From the NCBI GenBank assembly GCA_027488755.1, contig JAIYAZ010000167.1, positions 1-64,000 of the forward strand: 64,000 nt of DNA, written 5' to 3'. The stretch comes from Verrucomicrobiaceae bacterium. GTDB lineage: Bacteria > Verrucomicrobiota > Verrucomicrobiia > Chthoniobacterales > JAATET01. The notes under the pieces are model-generated. The model saw only the letters and a program-made list of their open reading frames with translations. It did no database searches and had not been told where the DNA came from. This document shows positions 20,299 through 28,497 of the stretch, piece by piece. The first letter of the stretch is position 1, and every line of letters begins with the position of its first letter. The position numbers were made by a program, and so were the translations under genes.

Positions 20299-20301
20299 GG
20301 C

Positions 20302-20913
20302 TTATTTCGCGCTGAGCGACCAGATCCAGACCAGGAGCGCGAGCACGCTCACGACGAGGAGCGGGAAGGTGAAGGCAAACCCGGCCTTGAGCCAGTAGAA
20401 GAAGCCCTTGTCGCCGGCGTCGTATTCCTCGTATTCGGCGCCGAGCGCGGAGTCGACGCGGGGATCTTCCACCGGGTCGAGGGCGAGCTTCGGCTGCGAG
20501 CGCTGGTATTCCGTGCGGGCGTCGTCGAGCACGCTGAGCGCCTTGCTTAGTTCCTTGGAAAGATCGAGGCCGGCCCAGGCCTTCGGGTTGATGCCCTCAA
20601 GCGAGCGCTGGTGGGCGTCGAAGGCCTCGTGGATCGTGTGAAGCTGGTCGAGGCGCTTCTCGGCGTCCTGCGTCTCGCGCTGGATGACGACCGCGGCGCG
20701 CGTGAACTTGTCGAGCAAGTCGGCCTTGCCGGTCTCGAACTCATCCTGCTTGCGGCTTAATTCCTCTAGGCGCTGCTTGTCGCGCTCGATCTGCTCGGAG
20801 CGGCGGCGGAGATCCTCGAGCTCGGTCTTGGCCCGCTGCACCTGTTCCTGCAACTCCTGCGAAGAGGGCTCGTCGTCATCAAAATCCAATACGTCTTTGC
20901 TGCGGTCGGGCAT
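20302..20913 (-). CDS. Tail-anchored coiled-coil protein (unknown)
   Basis: Not recognised. The 203-aa protein has an acidic start (DVLDFDDDEPSS), then an unbroken coiled coil of about 90 residues (QELQEQVQRAKTELEDLRRR onward), a Pro/Asp-rich spacer, and a single C-terminal transmembrane helix (FPLLVVSVLALLVWIW). The architecture matches its downstream neighbour, so the two could form a membrane-tethered hetero-oligomer. Upstream lies an AT-rich region with a repeated AAAGCAGAAA and the terminator of the preceding gene. Confidence 0.72.
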   Translation of the reverse strand: MPDRSKDVLDFDDDEPSSQELQEQVQRAKTELEDLRRRSEQIERDKQRLEELSRKQDEFETGKADLLDKFTRAAVVIQRETQDAEKRLDQLHTIHEAFDAHQRSLEGINPKAWAGLDLSKELSKALSVLDDARTEYQRSQPKLALDPVEDPRVDSALGAEYEEYDAGDKGFFYWLKAGFAFTFPLLVVSVLALLVWIWSLSAK

Positions 20914-20927
20914 GAGCGTGTTTTAAG

Positions 20928-20953
20928 AAAGCAGAAAATTTGAAAAGCAGAAA
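20928..20953. repeat. Direct repeat AAAGCAGAAA x2, 16-base spacing
   Basis: Two exact copies of AAAGCAGAAA start 16 bases apart, just upstream (14-40 bases) of the start of the 203-aa coiled-coil gene. They lie in an unusually A/T-rich stretch compared with the surroundings. The T-rich complement also forms the tail of the terminator of the upstream methyltransferase gene. A regulatory role is possible but unproven. Confidence 0.4.
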
Positions 20954-20954
20954 T

Positions 20955-20973
20955 GCGGAAATTGGATTTCCGC
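20955..20973 (-). terminator. Intrinsic terminator of the RlmI-like methyltransferase gene
   Basis: A perfect 8-bp stem (GCGGAAAT / ATTTCCGC) with a 3-base loop lies 18 bases past the methyltransferase stop. On the minus strand it is followed by ATTTCTGCTTTTCAAATTTT-type T-rich sequence. This is the clearest Rho-independent terminator I found in the window. Confidence 0.65.
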
Positions 20974-20990
20974 GTCTATCCCGTTGGCGA

Positions 20991-22160
20991 TCACCGCCCG
21001 GGCATCATTTCGAGCAGGTAGCCCTTGAGGTAAAACGTCTCGGGGAGGTGGAGAACAATCGGGTGGTCGGGGGCCTGGCGGTATTCGTCGATGACGCGGG
21101 CGGAGCGGCGGGCGTCAAACAGGGCGCCGGCGGCCATTTCGAGAAACGTGGCCGAGTCGATGTGGTGGGAGCAGGAAAAGGTCGCCAGCAGCCCCCCCGG
21201 CTCGAGCAGCGCGGCGGCGCGCACGTGCAGGTCGTGGTAGCCGCGGAGGGCGTCGTGAATCTTGCCCTTGGTCTTCGTGAACGAGGGCGGATCGAGAATG
21301 ATGAGGTCGTATTTCTCCCCGGCGCGCTCGGCCCGGCGGAGGTAATCGGCGACGTCGGCGCGTTCGCAGCGCACGGGCAGGGCGTTGCGGGTCGCATTCG
21401 CGCTGAGGCGCTCGTGGCTCTCGGCACCGGATTCCACGGCCACGACCGCCGCCGCGCCCGCACGGGCGCAGGCCAGGGCAAACCCGCCCTGGTTGGAAAA
21501 GCAGTCGAGCACGCGGCGGCCGGGGGCGTGGCGGGCCACCGCGGCGTAGTTGGCAACCTGGTCGAGGTAGAAGCCGGTCTTCTGCCCGGCGAGCAGGTCG
21601 ATCTCAAAGGTCACGCCGCCGATCTCGATGCTTTGCACCCCGGCGGGATCCCCTAAAAGCACGCTCGTCGCGGGTTCCAGCCCCTCGGCGGCGCGGACCG
21701 GCGCGTCGTTACGCTCGATGACGCCGCGGAGGCCGAGCGTTTCGGCCAGGGCGGCGGCGATGTCGGCCTTGTGGCGGTCCATGGCGAGCGTGAGCGTCTG
21801 GAGCACGGCCACGTCGCCGTATTGGTCGGCGATCACGCCCGGCAACCCATCGCTTTCGCTCCAGACCACGCGGCGCAAGTCGCGGCGACACCCGGCACGG
21901 TCGCGCACCTCGGAGGCCTGGGCGATGCGGCGGCGGAAAAAATCGGGATCGAGATCCTGCCGGCGGCGGGAGATGCGGCGGGCGATGATCTTGGACTTCG
22001 AGTTGTAGATCGCGGTGCCGAGCAGGCGGTCGCGGCCGTCCTTGAGCGAGATCACGTCGCCGTCCTGCGGGGAGCCAAAAACCTTCAGAACCTCCGTGCC
22101 GTAAACCCAGTCGTGGCCATGCAGAATGCCGGCGCGCGGACGAACGATGATGCCTCCCAT
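20991..22160 (-). CDS. Class I SAM-dependent rRNA methyltransferase, RlmI-like (PUA domain)
   Basis: Predicted 23S rRNA cytosine-C5 methyltransferase (389 aa). The N-terminal PUA-like domain starts VRPRAGILHGHDWVYGTEV. A linker with NSKSKIIARRI, as in RlmI, leads into the Rossmann methyltransferase domain, with SAM motif VLDCFSNQGGFALACARAGA and the catalytic-type DPPSF (IILDPPSFTKTKG). A later CSHH block is also typical (FSCSHHI). The length and order match RlmI/YccW family enzymes; the exact target base is inferred. It ends at a strong terminator. Confidence 0.88.
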   Translation of the reverse strand: MGGIIVRPRAGILHGHDWVYGTEVLKVFGSPQDGDVISLKDGRDRLLGTAIYNSKSKIIARRISRRRQDLDPDFFRRRIAQASEVRDRAGCRRDLRRVVWSESDGLPGVIADQYGDVAVLQTLTLAMDRHKADIAAALAETLGLRGVIERNDAPVRAAEGLEPATSVLLGDPAGVQSIEIGGVTFEIDLLAGQKTGFYLDQVANYAAVARHAPGRRVLDCFSNQGGFALACARAGAAAVVAVESGAESHERLSANATRNALPVRCERADVADYLRRAERAGEKYDLIILDPPSFTKTKGKIHDALRGYHDLHVRAAALLEPGGLLATFSCSHHIDSATFLEMAAGALFDARRSARVIDEYRQAPDHPIVLHLPETFYLKGYLLEMMPGR

Positions 22161-22243
22161 CCCGCCACGCTACCGAAGCGGGCCGCCTCGCGGCGAGTGG
22201 GAACCTCCCGCCGCCTCGGCCCGGGAGCTTCGCCGGCCCGGCC

Positions 22244-23449
22244 TCAGGCCTCGCCGGAGGCCGCTTCGGGGCAAAGCCGGGGCGCGGGCGCGGCGATCGG
22301 GGCGGCCGCCGGCGGCTCGGGATATTCGAAGATTTTTCCCTCGTAATTGCGGATCACGACCTTTTCCTGATCGTGGTAGAGCACGTAGCCGGGGTTCAGC
22401 GGCACCTTGCCGCCGCCGCCCGGGGCATCGATGACGAACTGCGGAATTGAATACCCCGTGGTGTGTCCGCGCAGCCCTTCGATGATCTCGATGCCCTTGG
22501 CGACCGAGGCGCGCAGATGCGCGGAGCCGCGGATGAGGTCGCACTGGTAGAGGTAATAGGGCCGCACGCGGCTCATCAGGAGCTTGTGCACGAGGGTCTT
22601 CATCGTGTCGACGGAGTCGTTGACCCCGGCGAGGAGCACGCTCTGATTCCCGAGCGGAATGCCGTGGTCAGCCAGGCGCCAAAGCGCCTCCTTCACCTCC
22701 GTCGTAAGTTCGCGCGGATGATTCACGTGCACGCTCATCCAGAGCGGATGAAACTGCTGCAACATCCGGCAGAACTCGGGCGTGATGCGCTGCGGAAGAA
22801 AGATCGGCACGCGGGAACCGATGCGGAGAAACTCAATGTGAGGAATGGACCGCAGGCGCCGCAGAATCTGCTCGAGCTTCCCGTCGGAGAGCAGGAGCGC
22901 GTCGCCGCCGGAGAGCAGCACGTCGCGGACTTCGGTGTGGCTTTCGAGGTAGCGGAACGCCTCCTCAAAATCCGTGTGAAGCTCCTGCTCGCCGACGCCG
23001 CTGACGACGCGCGCCCGCGTGCAGTAGCGGCAGTAGCTGGCGCAGCGGTCGGTCACGAGGAAGAGCACGCGGTCCGGGTAGCGATGCACGAGGCCCGGCA
23101 CGGGCATGTGGCTGTCCTCGCCGCAGGGGTCGGCCATTTCCCACGGGGCCACGCTGGCTTCCTCCATGCGGGGGATCACCTGCCGGCGGATCGGGCAGTC
23201 GGGATCATTCGGATCGATGAGGTTGAAAAAATGGGGCGTGACCGCGAAGGCGAGCTTGTTGCCCGAGAGGATCACGCCGGCCCGCTCCTCGCGGGAAAGA
23301 CGGATGCGGGATTCGAGGCCTTCGAGGGTGGTGACACGGTTGCGGAGCTGCCACTTCCAGTCATTCCACTGCTCGGGCGGAACCTCCGGCCAATGTCCGG
23401 GGGCGTGCGAGCGAAACGCCTTTTCGCCGGGATCTGCGCTTGCGTTCAT
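22244..23449 (-). CDS. kamA: Lysine 2,3-aminomutase (radical SAM)
   Basis: Radical SAM, PLP-dependent enzyme interconverting L-lysine and beta-lysine (401 aa). The [4Fe-4S] motif is CASYCRYC (C136, C140, C143). The PLP lysine is in APGGGGKVPLNPGY. The aspartates known to bind substrate lysine in the clostridial enzyme are seen in QCDLIRG and FVIDAPGG, arguing for lysine rather than glutamate specificity. The start MNASADPGEKAF at 23449 is the only reasonable ATG; the upstream ORF is shadow of tmk. No beta-lysine acetyltransferase (ablB) adjoins it, so beta-lysine fate (osmolyte or EF-P modification) is open. Confidence 0.9.
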   Translation of the reverse strand: MNASADPGEKAFRSHAPGHWPEVPPEQWNDWKWQLRNRVTTLEGLESRIRLSREERAGVILSGNKLAFAVTPHFFNLIDPNDPDCPIRRQVIPRMEEASVAPWEMADPCGEDSHMPVPGLVHRYPDRVLFLVTDRCASYCRYCTRARVVSGVGEQELHTDFEEAFRYLESHTEVRDVLLSGGDALLLSDGKLEQILRRLRSIPHIEFLRIGSRVPIFLPQRITPEFCRMLQQFHPLWMSVHVNHPRELTTEVKEALWRLADHGIPLGNQSVLLAGVNDSVDTMKTLVHKLLMSRVRPYYLYQCDLIRGSAHLRASVAKGIEIIEGLRGHTTGYSIPQFVIDAPGGGGKVPLNPGYVLYHDQEKVVIRNYEGKIFEYPEPPAAAPIAAPAPRLCPEAASGEA

Positions 23450-23620
23450 TGAGAATATTGCCGCCAACGGTAGGCAGCCCCGCCCCGTTGTCAACGGCGC
23501 ATGGTTCGATGACGGTCGAATTAGACCGGGTCTTCCCCGGCGGGTCCCGGGCAAATTTTGTCGCGGGGGAAAGCGGGCGCTCTTGCGGGGGCGGGGCAAT
23601 TTTGCGAGCCTGCGCGCCGA

Positions 23621-24289
23621 ATGAGAGCCGTGCTGCCCGGGGGATTTTTGGTCGTGATTGAAGGCGTGGACGGCACCGGCAAGACGACGGTTTCCTCGAT
23701 GCTCGCCCAATTCTGCGGCGAGCGGGGTCTGCTGTGCGCCTACTCGAAGGAACCCACCGGCATCGGCGCGGGCCGGCAATTGCGGGAATCCGCCCGCACC
23801 GGCCGCGTGAGCGTCGCGGAGGAGTGCGCGCTGTTCCTGCGCGACCGCACCGAGCACGCCGAGCGCACGATCCGCCCGACGCTGGCGGCCGGCGGCGTGG
23901 TGATTCTGGATCGGTATTACTGGAGCACGGCGGCCTACCAGGGCGCGCGGGGCGTGGATCCCGCGGCGATCGTGGCGGAGAATGAGGCGCATGTGCCGCG
24001 GCCGGATCTGGTGATCCTGCTCGACGCGAGCGCGTCCTCGGGTCTGGCCCGGGTGCGCGGGCGGGGCGACGAGCCCGATGAGTTCGAGAAGGCGGGCGCC
24101 CTTGAGCGGGCGGCGGCGATTTTTCGCTCGCTGCAGGAGACGCACCCCGACGATTCGGTGCGCATCGATGCGGGCGGCGACCTTCGCTCCGTGCAGCGGG
24201 CGGCGCTGGCGGAGTTCACGACGCGCCTGGCGGCGGCGGTCACCGCCCGGGGCGGGGATGCGGCGGTGGCGGAGTTGCTGTCCGCCTGA
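23621..24289 (+). CDS. tmk: Thymidylate kinase
   Basis: Phosphorylates dTMP to dTDP (222 aa). P-loop IEGVDGTGKTT (residues 13-23) and the dTMP-binding DRYYWSTAAYQGAR are conserved. The LID arginine segment is RVRGRGDEPDEFEKA. The ATG at 23621 places the P-loop about 13 residues in, as in the family. The gene completes the dTTP route with thyA and folA near the other end of the window. It faces ppk1 with 9 bases between stops. Confidence 0.93.
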   Translation: MRAVLPGGFLVVIEGVDGTGKTTVSSMLAQFCGERGLLCAYSKEPTGIGAGRQLRESARTGRVSVAEECALFLRDRTEHAERTIRPTLAAGGVVILDRYYWSTAAYQGARGVDPAAIVAENEAHVPRPDLVILLDASASSGLARVRGRGDEPDEFEKAGALERAAAIFRSLQETHPDDSVRIDAGGDLRSVQRAALAEFTTRLAAAVTARGGDAAVAELLSA

Positions 24290-24298
24290 GTGGGCGGG

Positions 24299-26392
24299 TT
24301 ACTTTCCCTGCTCGAGGGCGGTGCGGCGCGCGTCGCGGCGGCGGCGGGCTTCGGCGAGGAATTCCTCCTGCGCGTTGAACGGCGGTTCCCCGGTCTTGCG
24401 CGGCAGGTAGGTGCCGTCGGGCAGCATGGTGCGGGCCTTGACGTTGTCGCGCCAGAACCAGTCGATGATTTCCTCGACGTGCTGCTTCATGCCGGGCGAA
24501 ACGACGGGAAAGACCGTCTCGACGCGGCGGAAGAGATTGCGCGGCATCCAGTCGGCGCTGCCGAGGTAAATCTGCGGATCGCCGCCATTCTCAAACCGGA
24601 AGATGCGGCTGTGTTCGAGGAAGCGCCCGACGATGCTGCGCACCTCAATGTTTTCGCTCACCCCGCGCACGCCGGGGCGCAGGGCACACATGCCGCGAAC
24701 GAGCAGGCGGACGTTCACCCCGGCGGTCGAGGCCCGGTAGAGCGACTCAATGATGCCCTCGTCGAGCAGGGCGTTCATCTTGGCAAAGATGCCCGCCGGC
24801 CGGCCCGCGAGCGCGTGCCGGGTCTCCTGGTCGATGAGCGCCATGAAGCGGGCATGTAGCTCAAACGGCGCGACCAGCAGCTCGCGCATGCCGGTGAATT
24901 TCGAGACGCCGGTGAGCAGATTGAACAGCTCGGCGAGGTCGCTGGTGACCTCGTCGCGGCAGGTGAAGATGCCGATGTCGGTGTAAATGCGCGCCGTGGA
25001 GGGGTGGTAGTTGCCGGTGCCGAGGTGCGCGTAGCGGCGGATGCCGTCGCCCTCGCTGCGGACCACGAGCGAGGCCTTCGCGTGGGTTTTAAGGCCGGTC
25101 ACGCCGTAGACAACGTCCACGCCGGCTTCGCGCATGGCGCGGGCCCACTTGATGTTGGCCGCCTCGTCGAAGCGGGCCTTGAGCTCGATGACGACGGTGA
25201 CCTGTTTGCCGTTGCGCGCGGCTTCAATGAGGGACTCGACGATCGGTGAGTCCGAGCTGGTGCGGTAGAGCGTCTGCTTGATGGCGAGGACGTGGGGGTC
25301 CTCCGCCGCGAGGGCCAGAAAATCGACGACGGTCTGGAAGTTGTCGTAGGGGTGGTGGAGGAGGATGTCGCCCTTGCGAATGTGGAAGAAGATATCGCTC
25401 TCCTCGTCGAGGGAGACCACCGTGTTCGGCGTGAAGCGTTTGTAGCGCAGCTCGGGCCGCGCGATTTGCAGCGCGAGCGGCATGAGCCGGGTGAGGTTCA
25501 GCGGGCCGTTGATGCGGAAGACGTCCTCCTCCTGGAGGTTGAACAACTCGAGGAGCCGGCGCACGACCCGCGGCGGGCATTTGTGCTCGACCTCGAGGCG
25601 CACGGCCGCGCCGCGGTTCACCCGGCGCAACTCCGCCTCGATGGCGTGCAGAAGGTTCTGCACCTCCTCCTCGTCGAAGTAGAGGTTGCTGTTGCGCGTG
25701 ACGCGGAAGAGGTGGGCGCCCTTGACGGTCACCCCGTTAAAAAGCCGCCCGACGTGCCGCTGGATAAGGCCGCCGAGGAACGTGTAGTCCTCATGCCCCT
25801 CGGCCGGATTCGCAAAGGGAACGACGCGCGGCAGGATGCGCGGCACCTGCACGACCGCAATGTCCGTTTGCAGCCCCTCGCCCTCGAGCTCCACGATGAC
25901 GTTGAGGCTCTTGTTGAGCAGCTGCGGAAAGGGATGCACGGGGTCGATCGCCAGCGGCGTGAGAACCGGGTAGACCTGCTTTTCAAAAAACGCGTCGAGG
26001 TGCGCGCGCTCGGCCGCCGGCAGGTCATCCTGGGCGTGGAACGTGATGCGCTCCGCCTCGAGGGCCGGTCGCAGATGCTCGCGCCAGCAGCGGTATTGAT
26101 CCTCGACCAGGCGGCGAACCCGCTCGGAAATGCGCGCAAGCGACTCCGAGGCGGAGAGCCCATCGGGCCCGGTTTCGTGCGTGTGGGTCTGCCGCTGCTG
26201 CTTGAGACCCGCGACCCGCACCTCGAAGAATTCATCAAGATTCGAGCTGACAATGCAGAGAAACTTCAGCCGCTCGAGCACCGGATTCGACGCGTCAAAG
26301 GCCTGGTCCAGCACGCGCTGGTTGAATTCCAGCCAGCTCGCCTCGCGGTTGTTGAAGTGCTTGGGGTCTCGAAAATCAGTTACGGCGGCCAT
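24299..26392 (-). CDS. ppk1: Polyphosphate kinase 1
   Basis: Makes inorganic polyphosphate from ATP (697 aa, normal length). The N-terminal domain starts HFNNREASWLEFNQRVLDQA and includes SSNLDEFFEVRVAGL. Central HIRKGDILLHHPYDNFQTVVDF and the phosphorylated-histidine motif GLKTHAKASLVVR are present, followed by FNLLTG and the C-terminal LGSADWMPRNLFRRVE. The start is taken at MAAVTDFRDP (26392) because the 33 upstream residues in the ORF track have no family support. A 146-base gap to the divergent M42 gene holds its promoter. Confidence 0.96.
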   Translation of the reverse strand: MAAVTDFRDPKHFNNREASWLEFNQRVLDQAFDASNPVLERLKFLCIVSSNLDEFFEVRVAGLKQQRQTHTHETGPDGLSASESLARISERVRRLVEDQYRCWREHLRPALEAERITFHAQDDLPAAERAHLDAFFEKQVYPVLTPLAIDPVHPFPQLLNKSLNVIVELEGEGLQTDIAVVQVPRILPRVVPFANPAEGHEDYTFLGGLIQRHVGRLFNGVTVKGAHLFRVTRNSNLYFDEEEVQNLLHAIEAELRRVNRGAAVRLEVEHKCPPRVVRRLLELFNLQEEDVFRINGPLNLTRLMPLALQIARPELRYKRFTPNTVVSLDEESDIFFHIRKGDILLHHPYDNFQTVVDFLALAAEDPHVLAIKQTLYRTSSDSPIVESLIEAARNGKQVTVVIELKARFDEAANIKWARAMREAGVDVVYGVTGLKTHAKASLVVRSEGDGIRRYAHLGTGNYHPSTARIYTDIGIFTCRDEVTSDLAELFNLLTGVSKFTGMRELLVAPFELHARFMALIDQETRHALAGRPAGIFAKMNALLDEGIIESLYRASTAGVNVRLLVRGMCALRPGVRGVSENIEVRSIVGRFLEHSRIFRFENGGDPQIYLGSADWMPRNLFRRVETVFPVVSPGMKQHVEEIIDWFWRDNVKARTMLPDGTYLPRKTGEPPFNAQEEFLAEARRRRDARRTALEQGK

Positions 26393-26538
26393 CTTCCATT
26401 TTTTCCCTCTCCACCCGGCCAAAACCGCGGTCGTCGCCGTTTGGGGGAGGGCGGAGAAATCGAAATTAGTCGAGGCCGCCGAGGCCTGCAAACGGATTTC
26501 GGATTGCGCCCGACGAATGACTGGAAAACTCTGCGGGA

Positions 26539-27612
26539 ATGATGACCGACCCCGCCCGCGACTTTCTCACGCGTCTGTTGGAAACCCCCTCGCCCTCCGG
26601 CTTTGAGGCCGCGGGCCAGCGCGTCTGGGCCGGGCACGTGCGCCCGGTCGCCGACACCTTCGAGAGCGACAGCTACGGAAACGCCTGGGCTACCGTCAAC
26701 CCCGCGGGCTCGCCGAAGATCCTGCTCTCCGGCCACGCCGACGAGCTCGGCTTCATGGTCGGCTACATCAACGACGACGGCTTTCTCTACTTCAAGGGCA
26801 TCGGCGGCGTGGACCCCGCGCTCATCCGCGGTCAGCGCGTGATCGTGCACGGCCGGGGCGGCCCCGTGGCCGGCGTCACCGGCCAGCTCGCCATCCACCT
26901 CCAGCCGCCCGACGACCGGAAAAAGGTGCCCGAGATTCACGACATGACCATCGACATCGGCGCCCGCTCCCGGGCGGAGGCCGAAGCCGTCGTGGCCGTG
27001 GGCGACGCCATCACCTACTCCGCCGGCGTGCTGCCCCTGCTGGGCGACCGCATCGCCGCCCGTGGCTGCGACAACCGCATCGGCACCTGGGCCGCCGGGG
27101 AGGCCCTCCGCCGGGTGGCCGCCCGCCGGGACGAACTGCAGGCCTGCGTCGTCGCCGCCTCAATGATTCAGGAGGAAAACGGCCTCTACGGCGCCACCAT
27201 GGCCGCCTACCGCGTGCGGCCCGACATCGCCCTCGTTGTCGACGTCACCCACGCCACCGATTCCCCGCAGGCCTCCAAACCCAAGCACGGCGACGTGCGA
27301 CTCGGCGGCGGCCCGGTGATTTCCATCGGCAGCGCGAACCACCCCGTGGTGAACCGCCGCCTGCGCGCCGTGGCGGAAAAGGCCGGCATCCCCGTGCAGA
27401 CCGAGATCAACCCGCGCTGGACCGGCACCGACGCCGACGCGATTTTCCTCACCCGCGGCGGCATCCCGACCACCTCCATCGGCCTGCCCAACCGCTACAT
27501 GCACTCGCCGGTGGAGGTCATCGAACTCGCCGACCTCGACGCGCTCGCCGACCTGCTCGCGGCCTTCGTGCTCGACGTCAAAACGGGCGAAGAATTCCGC
27601 GTGGAGATCTGA
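26539..27612 (+). CDS. M42 family metallo-aminopeptidase
   Basis: Di-metal aminopeptidase of the M42 (FrvX/YsdC/PepA-tetrahedral) family (357 aa). Metal and catalytic motifs are in order: SGHADELGFMV (His and Asp), GCDNRIGTWAA (bridging Asp), MIQEENGLYGA (catalytic Glu-Glu), VVDVTHATD, and C-terminal RYMHSPVEVIEL (His). The protein is cytosolic, with no signal peptide. It probably removes N-terminal residues from peptides. It precedes the convergent deaminase gene by 18 bases. Confidence 0.9.
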   Translation: MMTDPARDFLTRLLETPSPSGFEAAGQRVWAGHVRPVADTFESDSYGNAWATVNPAGSPKILLSGHADELGFMVGYINDDGFLYFKGIGGVDPALIRGQRVIVHGRGGPVAGVTGQLAIHLQPPDDRKKVPEIHDMTIDIGARSRAEAEAVVAVGDAITYSAGVLPLLGDRIAARGCDNRIGTWAAGEALRRVAARRDELQACVVAASMIQEENGLYGATMAAYRVRPDIALVVDVTHATDSPQASKPKHGDVRLGGGPVISIGSANHPVVNRRLRAVAEKAGIPVQTEINPRWTGTDADAIFLTRGGIPTTSIGLPNRYMHSPVEVIELADLDALADLLAAFVLDVKTGEEFRVEI

Positions 27613-27630
27613 TCCCCCCGCTCGCCGCAC

Positions 27631-28071
27631 CTACACCGCGATATCCTCGTTCCAGAGCTCCGGCCGCGCCGCGATGAAGCCGCGCATCAGCTCGATGCAC
27701 TCCTCATCCTGCAGCACGGTGAGTTCCACGCCCTGCGCGCGCAGCCAATCCTCCGCGCCGAGGAACGTCACGTTCTCCGCGATGACGATTTTCGGAATCT
27801 TGTAGAGCAGCGACGTGCCGCTGCACATCGGGCAGGGCGACAGCGTCGTGTAGAGCACGCACTCGCGGTAGACGCTCGCCGGCTGGCGGCCCGCCGCCTT
27901 GAACGCGCTCATCTCGCCGTGCAGGAGGGGATCGCCCAGTTGCACGCGCATATTGTGGCCGCGCCCGATGATTTTTCCGCGGTGCACGATCACCGAGCCG
28001 ATGGGGATTCCCCCCTCGCTCAAGCCCAGCTTCGCTTCGTCGATCGCCGCCTGGAGGAATTCATCGCGCAT
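27631..28071 (-). CDS. Nucleoside/cytosine deaminase, yeast FCY1-like
   Basis: Zinc-dependent deaminase of the CDA fold (146 aa). The zinc site is LLHGEMSAF (HxE) and LYTTLSPCPMCSG (PCxxC). The closest remembered pattern is fungal cytosine deaminase: NVTFLGAEDWLRAQGVELTV and the terminal ARPELWNEDIAV align with yeast FCY1's ERPQDWFEDIGE. Cytosine to uracil is thus the best guess; a related base or nucleoside is possible. The start MRDEFLQAAIDEAKLGL at 28071 is chosen because the upstream ORF extension overlaps the RNase III-like gene on the other strand. Confidence 0.83.
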   Translation of the reverse strand: MRDEFLQAAIDEAKLGLSEGGIPIGSVIVHRGKIIGRGHNMRVQLGDPLLHGEMSAFKAAGRQPASVYRECVLYTTLSPCPMCSGTSLLYKIPKIVIAENVTFLGAEDWLRAQGVELTVLQDEECIELMRGFIAARPELWNEDIAV

Positions 28072-28149
28072 GCCGGCCAGCGTAGCGGGAATCGTGCCGG
28101 ACGAAAATCCCTTTGCCTCCCCCGCGCCCCCCGCGGCAACCTGCGCGCC

Positions 28150-28446
28150 ATGCCCAAAAAGCTGTCCGCCGAAATCCGCAACGCCGCGTGGATCGGCGAC
28201 GCCGTGCTCAGCCTCTTCGCGCGTTCGTGGCTGCTTCGCGAGCATGGCGCCATGGATGGCGAGCGCCTCACCGCCTTCACCTCAAATCACTTTCTCGCCA
28301 GCTTCGGCAACCCCACCGAGGTCGAGGCCGCCATCGGCGAAATCTACGCCCGCGACGGCCTCGCCGCCGCCTTCGCGGAAATCGAACAACGCCTCCTCCC
28401 CGCGTTCCTCGCCCAGGAAAAACGCCGCGCCCGCCAGCGGCGCTGA
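28150..28446 (+). CDS. Compact RNase III-fold protein (MrnC/Mini-III-like)
   Basis: Small protein (98 aa) with two RNase III signatures: NAAWIGDAVLSLFARSWLL (residues 11-29) and TEVEAAIGEIYARDGLAAAF (56-75). The metal-binding Asp (D17, in GDAVL) and Glu (E59, in EVEAAIG) are kept. They lie only 42 residues apart, whereas Mini-III and RNase III have about 70 between them, so a block of helices is missing. No double-stranded RNA-binding domain follows. The start at 28150 gives the minimal domain. It could be a reduced Mini-RNase III for 23S rRNA maturation or an inactive remnant. Confidence 0.68.
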   Translation: MPKKLSAEIRNAAWIGDAVLSLFARSWLLREHGAMDGERLTAFTSNHFLASFGNPTEVEAAIGEIYARDGLAAAFAEIEQRLLPAFLAQEKRRARQRR

Positions 28447-28497
28447 CCCCGCGCAAGTCCCGCTCGCCATTCGGGCGGTCCGCGCTAGGTTGTCTCC

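Noticed and set aside
23450-23620. Two similar GGGCAA(A)TTTTG-like stretches in the kamA-tmk gap as a regulatory repeat
   Set aside because: They differ by base insertions and no clear consensus or dyad emerges; I treat them as chance or weak signals.
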